Source: Alphaproteobacteria bacterium (GTDB lineage Bacteria; Pseudomonadota; Alphaproteobacteria; Micavibrionales; Micavibrionaceae). Taken from it: a DNA stretch of 14,730 nucleotides. Below are positions 6,776-14,730 of the stretch, in pieces. The notes beneath the pieces were generated by a model that was not told the origin of the DNA, did no database searches, and was given only the letters and a program-made list of their open reading frames with translations. The stretch is from the NCBI GenBank assembly GCA_016763095.1, contig JAESUK010000225.1, positions 1-14,730 of the forward strand, read 5' to 3'. Position numbers and translations under genes: made by a program. Numbering within the stretch: position 1 is the stretch's first letter; every line of letters begins with the position of its first letter.

Positions 6776-7837
6776 ATGAACTGGCTATCAAGTTACATTC
6801 GCCCAAAAATTCGTTCTATCGTTGGAGATCAAAAAGATGTTCCTGACAATCTTTGGCACAAATGCCCAAAGTGTGAAGGCATGATCTTCCATCGTGAAAT
6901 GGAAACAAATAACGGCGTTTGTCATCATTGTGAACATCACATGAAAATTTCCGTTCAACAAAGACTGGAGCTTCTCTTTGATGATGGAAAATTCAGCCGC
7001 ATTTCTCTCCCAAAAGTACCTGAAGATCCTTTGAAGTTCAGAGACAAGAAAAAATATTCTGACCGTTTGCGGGACTCCCGCAAAAAAACGAACGAGCGCG
7101 ATGCCATTATTGTTGGGCTTGGAAAAATTGGCAGACAAAAAGCCGTCATTGCCGCTTTTAACTTTTCCTTTATGGGAGGCTCAATGGGTGCCGCTGTTGG
7201 AGAGGGTTTTGTAAAAGCTGCTGAAACAGCCGTAAAAGAAAACGCAGCTCTTATTGTTGTACCTGCTTCTGGTGGCGCACGTATGCAAGAAGGTGCAATC
7301 TCTTTGATGCAAATGCCACGCACAATCATTGGTGTAACAATGGTAAAAAATGCAGGGCTTCCATACATCGTTCTCCTGACAAACCCAACAACAGGTGGCG
7401 TAAGCGCCTCTTTCGCAATGGTTGGTGATATTCATATCTCAGAACCAGACGCAATGATTGGCTTCGCTGGAAAACGCGTGATTGAGGAAACAATTCGTGA
7501 AAAACTTCCTGAAGATTTCCAAACCGCTGAATTTCTTCTCGACCATGGAATGGTTGATATGGTTGTGTCACGTATGGAACTCAACAAAAAAATTGGAAAA
7601 ATTCTAACGCTTCTAATGGACACAAAACAAAATTACTGCCCTGATGATAAAAAGAACAAAAATGGCGACAACAACACACCTCCATCAAAAAGCAAAAAAG
7701 GAAACAACAATAAAAGCTCTGGAAACGTCGCCAGCCTTGATGCCGCGCGCGCAGAAAAAAATGTAAAAAAAGCTAAAAAACCAACAGAGGCTAAAAAAGA
7801 TATCCCTACTGTTGCAGTAAAAACAGCCTCAAAATAA
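6776..7837 (+). CDS. accD: Acetyl-CoA carboxylase carboxyltransferase subunit beta
   Basis: 353 residues. With AccA it transfers the carboxyl group from biotin to acetyl-CoA, giving malonyl-CoA for fatty-acid synthesis. The zinc ribbon is complete: C30-x2-C33 and C49-x2-C52 (CPKC ... CHHC). The crotonase-like core shows GGSMGAAVGEGF, PASGGARMQEGAISLMQM, NPTTGGVSASFAM, DAMIGFAGKRVIEET and LPEDFQTAEFLL(D)HGMVD. After about residue 285 comes a 68-residue tail rich in Lys, Asn, Ser and Ala, with repeated KK pairs, longer than the core enzyme needs and probably disordered. AAAGAGA (about 6763-6769) precedes the ATG. It is 9 bases upstream of folC, and accD-folC after trpA is a familiar alphaproteobacterial order. 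Confidence 0.96.
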   Translation: MNWLSSYIRPKIRSIVGDQKDVPDNLWHKCPKCEGMIFHREMETNNGVCHHCEHHMKISVQQRLELLFDDGKFSRISLPKVPEDPLKFRDKKKYSDRLRDSRKKTNERDAIIVGLGKIGRQKAVIAAFNFSFMGGSMGAAVGEGFVKAAETAVKENAALIVVPASGGARMQEGAISLMQMPRTIIGVTMVKNAGLPYIVLLTNPTTGGVSASFAMVGDIHISEPDAMIGFAGKRVIEETIREKLPEDFQTAEFLLDHGMVDMVVSRMELNKKIGKILTLLMDTKQNYCPDDKKNKNGDNNTPPSKSKKGNNNKSSGNVASLDAARAEKNVKKAKKPTEAKKDIPTVAVKTASK

Positions 7838-7846
7838 CACACTTCA

Positions 7847-8038
7847 ATGACCACGATAGAAGACAGGCTCTATAGTATTACGGAACGGCTCACAGCGCTC
7901 TTCCCTAAGAAAATAGACTTGTCTCTTGGACGGATTGAACGGTTTTTAAAACAAATCGACAACCCGCATTTAAACATACCCCCCGCCATTCACGTGGCAG
8001 GAACAAACGGCAAGGGCTCAACCATTGCCTTCCTAAGA
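7847..8038 (+). CDS. folC: Folylpolyglutamate synthase / dihydrofolate synthase, N-terminal fragment
   Basis: Only the first 64 codons look genuine: DLSLGRIERFLKQID (24-38), then HVAGTNGKGSTIAFLR (49-64), which contains the Mur-ligase-type ATP-binding loop GTNGKGS. FolC adds glutamate to dihydropteroate and to folates; full-length proteins run to roughly 420-440 residues. After codon 64 the homology ends abruptly. Four foreign residues (YIHK) and a TGA at 8051-8053 follow, and DNA of a different character takes over. The start is 9 bases after the accD stop, so co-transcription is expected. The ribosome site is weak, consistent with coupling to accD. The truncation is ascribed to the joint near 8038, not to natural gene decay. 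Confidence 0.9.
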
Positions 8039-8050
8039 TATATACACAAG
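8036..8050. other. Joint between alphaproteobacterial and Bacteroidota-like DNA
   Basis: folC homology holds up to codon 64 (8036-8038). The frame of the T9SS protein is open across the joint, and its recognisable sequence begins at once (IYTQVSECGATFERGYGG, counting from 8038). No insertion-sequence ends, tRNA, att-like direct repeats or target duplication are visible. The organism type, codon use and gene content all change here. Confidence 0.85.
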
Positions 8051-11031
8051 TGAGTGAATGCGGAGCCACCTTTGAAAGGGGATATGGAGGAGCAAATCAG
8101 GAGTACTGTAATGATATTCAGCAGTTAAATGACTGTGGATACATAGCCTGTGGATATACGAAGAGTTATGGAAATCAGAATTACTTTGATATGTACCTCC
8201 TAAGGATGAATGCTGAAGGAGACACGGTGTGGACCCGCCATTACGGTGTCGACAATCACGAATATACAAGTAGTGTTCTACCAACCGAAGATGGAGGATT
8301 CCTGGTATTTGGACATGGTACTCCAGAAGGTAGTTTTGATCAGGATTTTATCTTATTTAAGACAAACAAATTTGGAGATGAATTGTGGTCCAAACGGTAT
8401 GGTGGCAGCGGTAATGAAACAAGTCAGGAAATGATTTCAGTTGATAACAACAGTTTCTTACTGATGGGTTCAACAACCAGCTACGGCCCCACAAGTGAGA
8501 GCATTTACGTAATTAATGTGGACAGCCTTGGAGATACTTTATGGACTAAAGTAATATCAAAAACAGATTATGATTTACCGGAATCAATAATTTCTATTTC
8601 GGATGGAGGGTATTTAATAACCGGATCCGGATCTTTTCCGCGTAGCATAGTTTTGGTGAAAATGGATACCAATGGTGATACTGTTTGGACCAGGAATTAT
8701 GGACCGTCGGGATGCGGCGATTTTGGTGGTTCCGCGGTTGAAACAAACGACAATGGATTTATGGTGTTTTTCAGGCCGGAAGGGTTTAGCTGTGGCTTTA
8801 GCTCTATTGGTATTCTAAAAGTGGATTCTTTGGGAGATAGTCTGTGGATAAAAAACTATTCTAGATGGGAAACAGCAGTGGCGGTAGTTCCAGAAAGCGA
8901 TACTACTTTCTTGTTAACGGGATATCAGATTAATTCTGCAACAGGTGCTTATAACCTGTATTTAATGAAAATTAACGACAATGGTGATTCGTTGTTCTCA
9001 AGATTCTTTGCGGAAACATCTTACAGTGTTGGAAATAGCATTAGAAGAACTTTGGACGGGGGATTTGTTATTGCAGGTAGCGCAAATAATTTTAGTGCCG
9101 GAGGTTACGATAGCTACTTCTTAAAGATCAATTCGTTATACGATTCAATATGTAATGTTAAAGCCGCTGTAATTCCCGATGTACTCAGCATCTGTGCTGG
9201 TGATAGTGTCAGATTTGACAATAATAGCTACGGTTCGAATAGTTATCAGTGGCTTGAGAATAATGTAGCATTTAGCACAGATACTAATATTGTAAGACAA
9301 TTCAATGCTACTGGAATCTATACGATCAGCTTAATTGCGACAGATAGTGTATGTATTGATACATCAAATGTAGACATCCAGGTTACTAAAGCCTATGTAG
9401 ACTTAGGTGCAGATACCAGCATTTGCAAAGGTGAGATAGTTGTATTAGATGCCGGTTCAGGTTTTGAGTATTACCTGTGGTCCAATGCAGCTACTTCACA
9501 ATCTATAGGGGAGGATACTTTGGGTGATTATTATGTGCTGGTAATCGACAGTAATGGTTGTACCGCAAAAGATACCGTGATTATTAACAACCTGTTTGCA
9601 AAACCAATTATTAATTTAGGTAATGATACTAGTTTTTGCTTGGGGAACACAATAAATTTAGAAGTTGATTCTCTCTATGTCGAATACATGTGGTCCAATG
9701 CATCAACTTCACAAGGTATAGTGGCAGATACATTGGGTAATTACTTCGTGATGGTTACAGATAGTAATGGGTGCACTGGAGAGGATACCCTGGAAATTAT
9801 CAATCTATTTACAAATCCAGTTATTGACCTAGGCAATGATACCAGTTTTTGTCAGGGTAAGACGATTACATTGGAAGTTATTACACTGTTTGACAACTAT
9901 ATGTGGTCAGATGGCTCAACATCTCAAAGCACCACGGCTAACTCAAGCGGAGTTTATTTTCTTCAAATATTAGACACAAATAATTGTATGAGTTCAGACA
10001 CAATTATCGTAAATGTTGCTAACTGTGATTCCGTATGGCCGGGTGACTGTAATTATAATGGCAAGGTTCATTGGAATGACTTGTTCTTATTAGGACGATA
10101 TTATGGTAAACAAGGATTAACGAGGGCAATTACTGGATCATTATGGCAAGCCTATGATTCGGACAGTTGGAGTGATTCTACAAAGAGAGGTGTTGATTTA
10201 AAGCACTTAGATTGTGATGGTAGTGGGAAACTGAATCGTAAAGATGCGACAGCTGTTAGGGACAATTACAAAAAGTCTCATGCCAAATCACCGGCACATC
10301 AAAATAATCCAGCAAACCCAGACCTGTATTTTGAAATATTAAGTGGAGATATAGCACCTGGAACTACTGTGGAGATTGCGATAATGTTAGGTAGGGATAC
10401 TATATCAGCGTTACCTGTTTATGGAATGGGTTTTGAAATTAATGTAGATAAAACAATGATCCAAAATAATTCTTTGGATATCAAGTTCGATCAAGGTATA
10501 TTTTCAATTGATACCAATAATATATCGATCGTAATTGGCCGAGATACAATAAGTTCTACTATAATTGGTGCTGTTACCAGAACAGATACAATTGATATAA
10601 CAGGGTTCGGAGAAATTGGCCGTCTAAAATTTACTATTGACTCAAACGCAGTTGTTGGTTCAAGTCTTGGGTTGCAGATACTCAATTCGGGAGGGGTAAT
10701 AAATATTGGAGATTCTACGGATTATTTTCACCCACCTGGAGAAGCCGATACATCTATAACAGTAAATCCACCTGATGGAATTACAGAATCCTTTAGTTAT
10801 TCAAAATTCAAACTCTACCCTAACCCATCTGACAAATCTGTATCCTTTGATCTTCCAAATGATTTGTTAGGTTCCAAGTATGAGTTTATGAATAATATAG
10901 GTCAGGTTGTTCTTTCCGGAAACCTAACTTCTAAAAGTGTAAATGTTAGTCGACTACAACAAGGACTATATCATGTTAAGGTTTATTCAAGCAAAGGAAT
11001 TTATTATCAGAAGTTAGAGATACTACGTTGA
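8039..11031 (+). CDS. T9SS cargo protein with PKD, Ig-like, dockerin-like and cohesin-like domains, 5' truncated
   Basis: The nominal start is GTG at 8050 (993 residues), but that is not a true start: there is no signal peptide, which T9SS cargo needs for Sec export, and the frame is open leftward into the joint. Residues about 1-365 hold repeated units of the DGG(Y/F)L(V/I)xG and GDTxWT type, likely a beta-propeller. A PKD-like domain follows (374-447), then three tandem 69-71-residue Ig-like repeats (450-659). Next are a dockerin-like module with two Asp-rich calcium loops (near 666 and 721, DCDGSGKLNRKD), a cohesin-like beta domain (about 758-907), and a type A sorting domain (920-993) starting FKLYPNPS and ending LEILR. 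It is expected at the cell surface or secreted. Ligand and function are unknown. Confidence 0.88.
9397..10026 (+). repeat. Three tandem 70-residue Ig-like repeats in the T9SS protein
   Basis: Units at 9397-9606, 9607-9819 and 9820-10026. Each begins (V/I)(D/N)LG(A/N)DTS(I/F)C, continues to MWS or LWS followed by a TSQ motif, and ends with a Y(F/Y)V.V.DSNGC-like strand and a DT segment. The first two units also share the closing NLF.(K/N)P. The pattern is a common Bacteroidota surface repeat with a conserved Cys pair in each unit. Confidence 0.85.
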
Positions 11032-11274
11032 TTTACCTTTCCTTTTCTAATTAAGTCTATCGAAAAGTTGCGAAAAAGTTCGGACCCCAATGGGCATTGA
11101 ACCCTCTTATCAACAAAAGCAACTATTTTAGTAGATACGAAAGGACATTCTCTTTATAATTTGTTTTTTAATGGTCATATGGAACTTGCCATGATTACTC
11201 ACAACATATTTATTTTATTTGCTGTTCGTGAATACTCTTCTTTTTAATAATCAATACTCTAGGTAATTTAATAA
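11032..11274. other. Intergenic gap between convergent T9SS genes
   Basis: This 243-base AT-rich stretch separates two convergent genes, so terminators are expected. The only candidate I see is a weak AAAG/CTTT pairing near 11139-11154 followed by a T-rich stretch, which is too short to call. No ORF, tRNA or repeat is supported. Confidence 0.5.
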
Positions 11275-14200
11275 TTATTCAATCATAGATGTTTCGTGAT
11301 ATTTAATCAGCTTACTTGTTAATAAAGCATTGCTATTGTTTTTTAATGTTAGATAGTAAGAGCCTTGTACAAGGTTAGTAACATCAACTACAATACTATT
11401 TGTGCCTTCTTGGGCGGTGATTAATTTCTTTATAACTTCTACTCCCAGTTGATTATATATGGTAAGTGTGACATCACCATTTTCTATTGATTCAAATTCA
11501 ACATTAGTATGATTAACAGTAGGATTAGGGTAGATATTCGTTAGCTCAAATTGATTTTTATGGAGCGTAACTGAAACAATAGAGAAATATTCATACTGCC
11601 CATCAAAATCTGTTTGCTTTAAACGATAGTATGAAATCCCCTGAAAAGGATCTTCATCTACTAAACTGTAATATTGTGAGATGGTTGTATTTCCTGCTCC
11701 GTAAACGTCACCCAATAATTCATAATCAACTCCATTTAGAGATCTTTCAATTGTAAAGAAATGATTGTTGATCTCTGCTGCCGTTTCCCATTGCAATTCC
11801 ACATAATCATCAACTACATCAGCCTTAAAATAGAGTAATTCGACGGGAAGCGGATTATTACTTGTAGATGTTCCTAATGAAAATGGACTAAAAGAAGTAA
11901 CAAAAGTAGCTGATGTAATGCTGCCGGCAATCTCATCTCCGGTTATTGCAGAATTCCCCATATCTTCCCATTCAGATCCGTTCCAGTGAGCAACCCTTAA
12001 CTCAGATAAACTCGAACCATTTACCTTGCTATTTGAATTCCAGTATAAAGTAACTTTAGCATCAGCTGTACCACTCCTATCTAATTGATAATGTTCCAAG
12101 TTGCTTACCTTGTTAAGGCCCGTGCCCAAACTGGAGTTGTTGGCTGCAGCTGACGTATCTTCAATGTATTCAGCAATAAAAGTTGTTGCATTGGTATTGT
12201 TGGGCTCAATTCCTAATGGCATGTAAGTGTTGTCCTTTCCTATTGGAAAAGTAAATGCAGTAGGTGAATTTGTATTTTTAGCCGCCGGTCCATTAATAAA
12301 ATTTGTACTTGAACTTCCACTTACAGTAGCATCTACATCAAATGTTAGCAAATTAGTTGAGGTAGTAGTTATTTTTCCGGAAGTCAACTTAAGGGCATTG
12401 GTAATGGTAATTGCTTTATTCAATATAATTCCGGAACTATTGTTAGTTTCAAGATCATAAAAAGTGACGGGATTTGTTCCACTTATTTGTTGAGCACTGG
12501 TGCCATTAAACACTAAAGTACTTCCGGTAATCGTATAACTATTGGCTCCTGGGGTAAACTTGCCGGCAATACGAACTTTTCCACTACTCGGTAATATTCT
12601 ATTTCCTGTACTACTGGAGGCAAGGCTATAATAGTTAAAGACTGTAATACTTTGTGTGCCGCTTCCATTATATTCAATGGTATTCCCTGTAATGATATAG
12701 GAATTTATTCCGGATGTAAATTTCCCTGCTATTTTAACAACCGAACCGGGTAGAATTCTATCTCCCAAAGCTGAATTTTTTAAATTACCATAATCAGGAA
12801 TTGAAGAAATAGTTTGTTCAACACCAGATTTATATTCCACTGTATTGGTTGAACTTAGTGCAATATTGGCATTGGTAAAATTAGTTGGAAACAATGTAGC
12901 ATTGCTTGCATTACCCAACTTTAGTAAAGCTCCAGCTGCTGCAGTTAGAGTACCTGTTGCATTACCGGTAATTTGATTACCATTATCAGCAAAGTTACCA
13001 TCAGTCAATATTAAATTATTACTTATTGTGATCTCATCATTCAACTGAAGGTCATTTGAACTCTTATTCATAGTTAAATTGTAGAAAGTTTCTCCAGATG
13101 AATTAACAATTCTTTGCAACCCTGATCCATCAAAAGTTACTGTTTTGGTATTTTCATTAAAAGTACCCGAATTACTCCAAATCCCAGCAACGTTTATATT
13201 CGATGGATCCGTTTGATCTAATGAACTACCAATGTTTATTTGAATACCATAAAAGTTCCAATTACCTGAGTCGGTTGGATCTAGTAAAGTTGTTTGTCCA
13301 TCAAAGATTACAGTATCACCTGAAGAAATAAAAGAACCCTCATTTATCCAGTTTTTTGAATTTTGAAATTTAATTGTTCCTGAGTTACCTTGGATTAATT
13401 TATCACCCGCTTCCATCGTAAAATTACCTTGAAATATCAAGGTTCCACCAGAGATGTCTATGTTGATTCTACCTTCCTTCCCAGGATCATCTTTTACATC
13501 CCCAACTAAAGTAACTGTCCCTCCTGAAATTGTTACAAGGGTACTGTCACTTTCACCTTTTTTGAACCAAGTTTCACTATTGTTTGTAAAACTACCTCCG
13601 GAAATATCTAAAGTGGCATTTTTATTTCCTCCTTGATCTCTTCCATCAAGCTCTAGACCCTTTGCATCACCAGAGTTAATAGTAAATGTGCCTGCACTCA
13701 TTTTAAATAATCCATTATTTCTATTCTTGCATTTTACTTTTAATTTACCCTTATTGTTTAAATCAGAATTTACAATTAAAGTACTGGCACCGTCACTTTC
13801 ATTCATAATAAATGTGCCTTCATCGATGTTGAGATCTTTTGTAACATTGATAGTTCCTCCGGTGAAATATATTATAGCTCCTTTTTTTGATTCCAGTTTC
13901 TTATCCCCATTGATATTAATAATTCCTCCGTTAATATTAATTTGGGAGACATAAGAGGAAGCATTGTTATTATCTACTTTTATATTGCCATAAACCGTTA
14001 AATCAGCTTGAATAGTAAGTTTACCTCCCTTGGTAATGGTAATTTTATCAGGATCAAAAGTTGAATTAGTACTTATTTTTGGATGAGCTAAAACGCCTAT
14101 ATAATTGTTAAGGGAATCAATGACTATGTCATCACCGTTTTGAGGTAATCCACCATTCCAGTTTGCTGAATTTTCCCAATCAGAATTTATTTCTCCTGTC

Positions 14201-14304
14201 CATATTTGTTGCGCAGAACATACATTTACCCAAAAACATAATTGGAGAATTAGGAAAATTAATGTAATTCTAAATTCTAAATTATATCTTATTTTGTTCT
14301 TCAC
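11275..14304 (-). CDS. T9SS surface or secreted protein with beta-solenoid-like repeats
   Basis: 1009 residues, complete. The start is GTG; an in-frame TAA four codons upstream and the absence of ATG leave no better choice. Residues about 12-31 form a signal peptide (ITLIFLILQLCFWVNVCSA, cut before QQ). The mature protein opens with WTGEINSDWENSANWNGG, a motif common at the start of Bacteroidota surface proteins. Many short Gly/Asn/Ser/Thr-rich strands follow (ISGGTxxxxGD patterns, about 60-450), suggesting a beta-helix. Two 53-54-residue tandem repeats lie at 505-611. Residues 819-918 (LPVELLYFKADV...YYRLKQTDFDG) are the fibronectin-like domain that often precedes the sorting signal. The type A sorting domain runs 919-1009 (NIYPNP onward), with a tail slightly longer than usual. 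Adhesion is plausible but not shown. It lies 65 bases after a barrel gene on the same strand. Confidence 0.9.
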   Translation of the reverse strand: MKNKIRYNLEFRITLIFLILQLCFWVNVCSAQQIWTGEINSDWENSANWNGGLPQNGDDIVIDSLNNYIGVLAHPKISTNSTFDPDKITITKGGKLTIQADLTVYGNIKVDNNNASSYVSQININGGIININGDKKLESKKGAIIYFTGGTINVTKDLNIDEGTFIMNESDGASTLIVNSDLNNKGKLKVKCKNRNNGLFKMSAGTFTINSGDAKGLELDGRDQGGNKNATLDISGGSFTNNSETWFKKGESDSTLVTISGGTVTLVGDVKDDPGKEGRINIDISGGTLIFQGNFTMEAGDKLIQGNSGTIKFQNSKNWINEGSFISSGDTVIFDGQTTLLDPTDSGNWNFYGIQINIGSSLDQTDPSNINVAGIWSNSGTFNENTKTVTFDGSGLQRIVNSSGETFYNLTMNKSSNDLQLNDEITISNNLILTDGNFADNGNQITGNATGTLTAAAGALLKLGNASNATLFPTNFTNANIALSSTNTVEYKSGVEQTISSIPDYGNLKNSALGDRILPGSVVKIAGKFTSGINSYIITGNTIEYNGSGTQSITVFNYYSLASSSTGNRILPSSGKVRIAGKFTPGANSYTITGSTLVFNGTSAQQISGTNPVTFYDLETNNSSGIILNKAITITNALKLTSGKITTTSTNLLTFDVDATVSGSSSTNFINGPAAKNTNSPTAFTFPIGKDNTYMPLGIEPNNTNATTFIAEYIEDTSAAANNSSLGTGLNKVSNLEHYQLDRSGTADAKVTLYWNSNSKVNGSSLSELRVAHWNGSEWEDMGNSAITGDEIAGSITSATFVTSFSPFSLGTSTSNNPLPVELLYFKADVVDDYVELQWETAAEINNHFFTIERSLNGVDYELLGDVYGAGNTTISQYYSLVDEDPFQGISYYRLKQTDFDGQYEYFSIVSVTLHKNQFELTNIYPNPTVNHTNVEFESIENGDVTLTIYNQLGVEVIKKLITAQEGTNSIVVDVTNLVQGSYYLTLKNNSNALLTSKLIKYHETSMIE
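12472..12792 (-). repeat. Two tandem 53-54-residue repeats in the minus-strand T9SS protein
   Basis: Repeat 1 (12792-12634) and repeat 2 (12633-12472) share G(D/N)RILP, then (K/R)IAGKFT.G.NSY.ITG and a (Y/F)NG strand. Both encode residues 505-611. The DNA is still alike over the shared core, which suggests a fairly recent internal duplication. Confidence 0.8.
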
Positions 14305-14369
14305 GAAAGATGGTTATTGCTTTTCATTTTTAAATATCTTGGGTTTAAAAAATTCATTTTTCTATTCAA

Positions 14370-14730
14370 CTATATTAATGAATGCATTCTCAAAATTTGT
14401 TTTAACCTGGAAGTAATTAAGTTGTGTTTTTTATGCGAAACAATCAGTTTGTATTGTACATTCAGGTATATTCCAGTTGTCACAATTCTAGTTAATCTTA
14501 CATTGAGGTATCGGCTGTATACCTGGTTGGTAGCGTGTCCTGTTGTGTTTACTACATCATCTGATGATCCGTAATTTAATCTATATCCCAAGTTTAAGTA
14601 GACTTTATCCGTTAGGTCATATTTAAGCCCCGCTCTCAGAATAAACGACAAGTAATTTTTTTTAAAATGTGATGAAATATCATCAAAGGGATTTCCTTTG
14701 GTTGATACATCCGAACTAGGACTCAATTTA
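14370..14730 (-). CDS. Outer-membrane beta-barrel protein, C-terminal fragment
   Basis: The reading frame is open to the window edge, so the start lies outside; the TTG near 14726 is not a credible start. About 119 residues are visible. They show alternating amphipathic strands typical of a small porin-like barrel: YLSFILRAGLKYDLT, VYLNLGYRLNYGSS, YSRYLNVRLTRI, and GIYLNVQYKL, which would be a normal last strand. A basic 24-residue tail (from IVSHKKHN to MHSLI) follows that strand, which is unusual for a barrel and could reflect a frameshift or a natural extension. It precedes the T9SS protein gene by 65 bases on the same strand, so they may form one transcript. Substrate or partner cannot be inferred. 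Confidence 0.65.
   Translation of the reverse strand, partial: KLSPSSDVSTKGNPFDDISSHFKKNYLSFILRAGLKYDLTDKVYLNLGYRLNYGSSDDVVNTTGHATNQVYSRYLNVRLTRIVTTGIYLNVQYKLIVSHKKHNLITSRLKQILRMHSLI

Noticed and set aside
6955..7623. Long open frames on the minus strand across accD
   Set aside because: They are mirror frames of a well-supported gene and show no motif, ribosome site or sensible composition.
8000..8100. Insertion sequence, integron or phage attachment at the joint
   Set aside because: No inverted ends, direct repeats, recombinase gene or tRNA is visible on either side.
11081..11106. A T-arm-like stretch on the minus strand (GGGTTCAATGCCC), suggesting a tRNA
   Set aside because: The 5-bp T stem does not close properly and no acceptor, D or anticodon arms surround it.

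Overview
The window joins DNA from two unrelated bacteria. Bases 1 to about 8038 look like an aerobic alphaproteobacterium of moderate GC. The markers are an NDUFA12-type complex I accessory subunit, a DUF2155 protein, MlaD, and the blocks accC/aat and trpB/trpA/accD/folC. From about 8039 to the end the sequence is Bacteroidota-like: two very large secreted proteins with type IX secretion (T9SS) sorting domains and one outer-membrane beta-barrel fragment. The switch falls inside folC, just after its ATP-binding loop. It leaves folC without its 3' end and the first T9SS protein without its signal peptide. I see no transposase, integrase, tRNA or repeat at the joint, so a chimeric assembly or clone is the simplest explanation.

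Left part, region by region. The 3' end of accC (1-96) is followed by a P-loop sulfotransferase-like gene (212-1207) and aat (1273-1938), all on the plus strand. Facing them is a minus-strand group, NDUFA12 subunit (3459-3070), mlaD (2985-2533) and DUF2155 (2527-1955). Its likely intrinsic terminator lies inside the 3' coding end of aat. From 3533 a plus-strand group runs trpB, a GyrI-like effector-binding gene, trpA, a gene of unknown function, accD and folC. The first three are joined by TAATG stop/start overlaps. trpB carries an in-frame TAA where the family has glutamine; the rest of the gene is intact.

Right part. A 5'-truncated T9SS cargo (8039-11031, plus) has Gly-Gly repeat units, a PKD-like domain, three tandem 70-residue Ig-like repeats, a dockerin-like module, a cohesin-like module and a C-terminal sorting domain. 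It converges on a complete 1009-residue T9SS surface protein (14304-11275, minus). A partial outer-membrane barrel gene (14730-14370, minus) precedes that gene and may share its transcript.

How the genes relate. The left part covers fatty-acid initiation (AccC, AccD), the last steps of tryptophan synthesis (TrpB, TrpA), folate polyglutamation (FolC), N-end-rule tagging (Aat) and envelope or respiratory upkeep (MlaD, DUF2155, NDUFA12). The least explained elements are the effector-binding gene between trpB and trpA, the trpB nonsense codon, the sulfotransferase between accC and aat, and the palindrome over a candidate accD promoter. I found no CRISPR array, defence system, insertion sequence or RNA gene.
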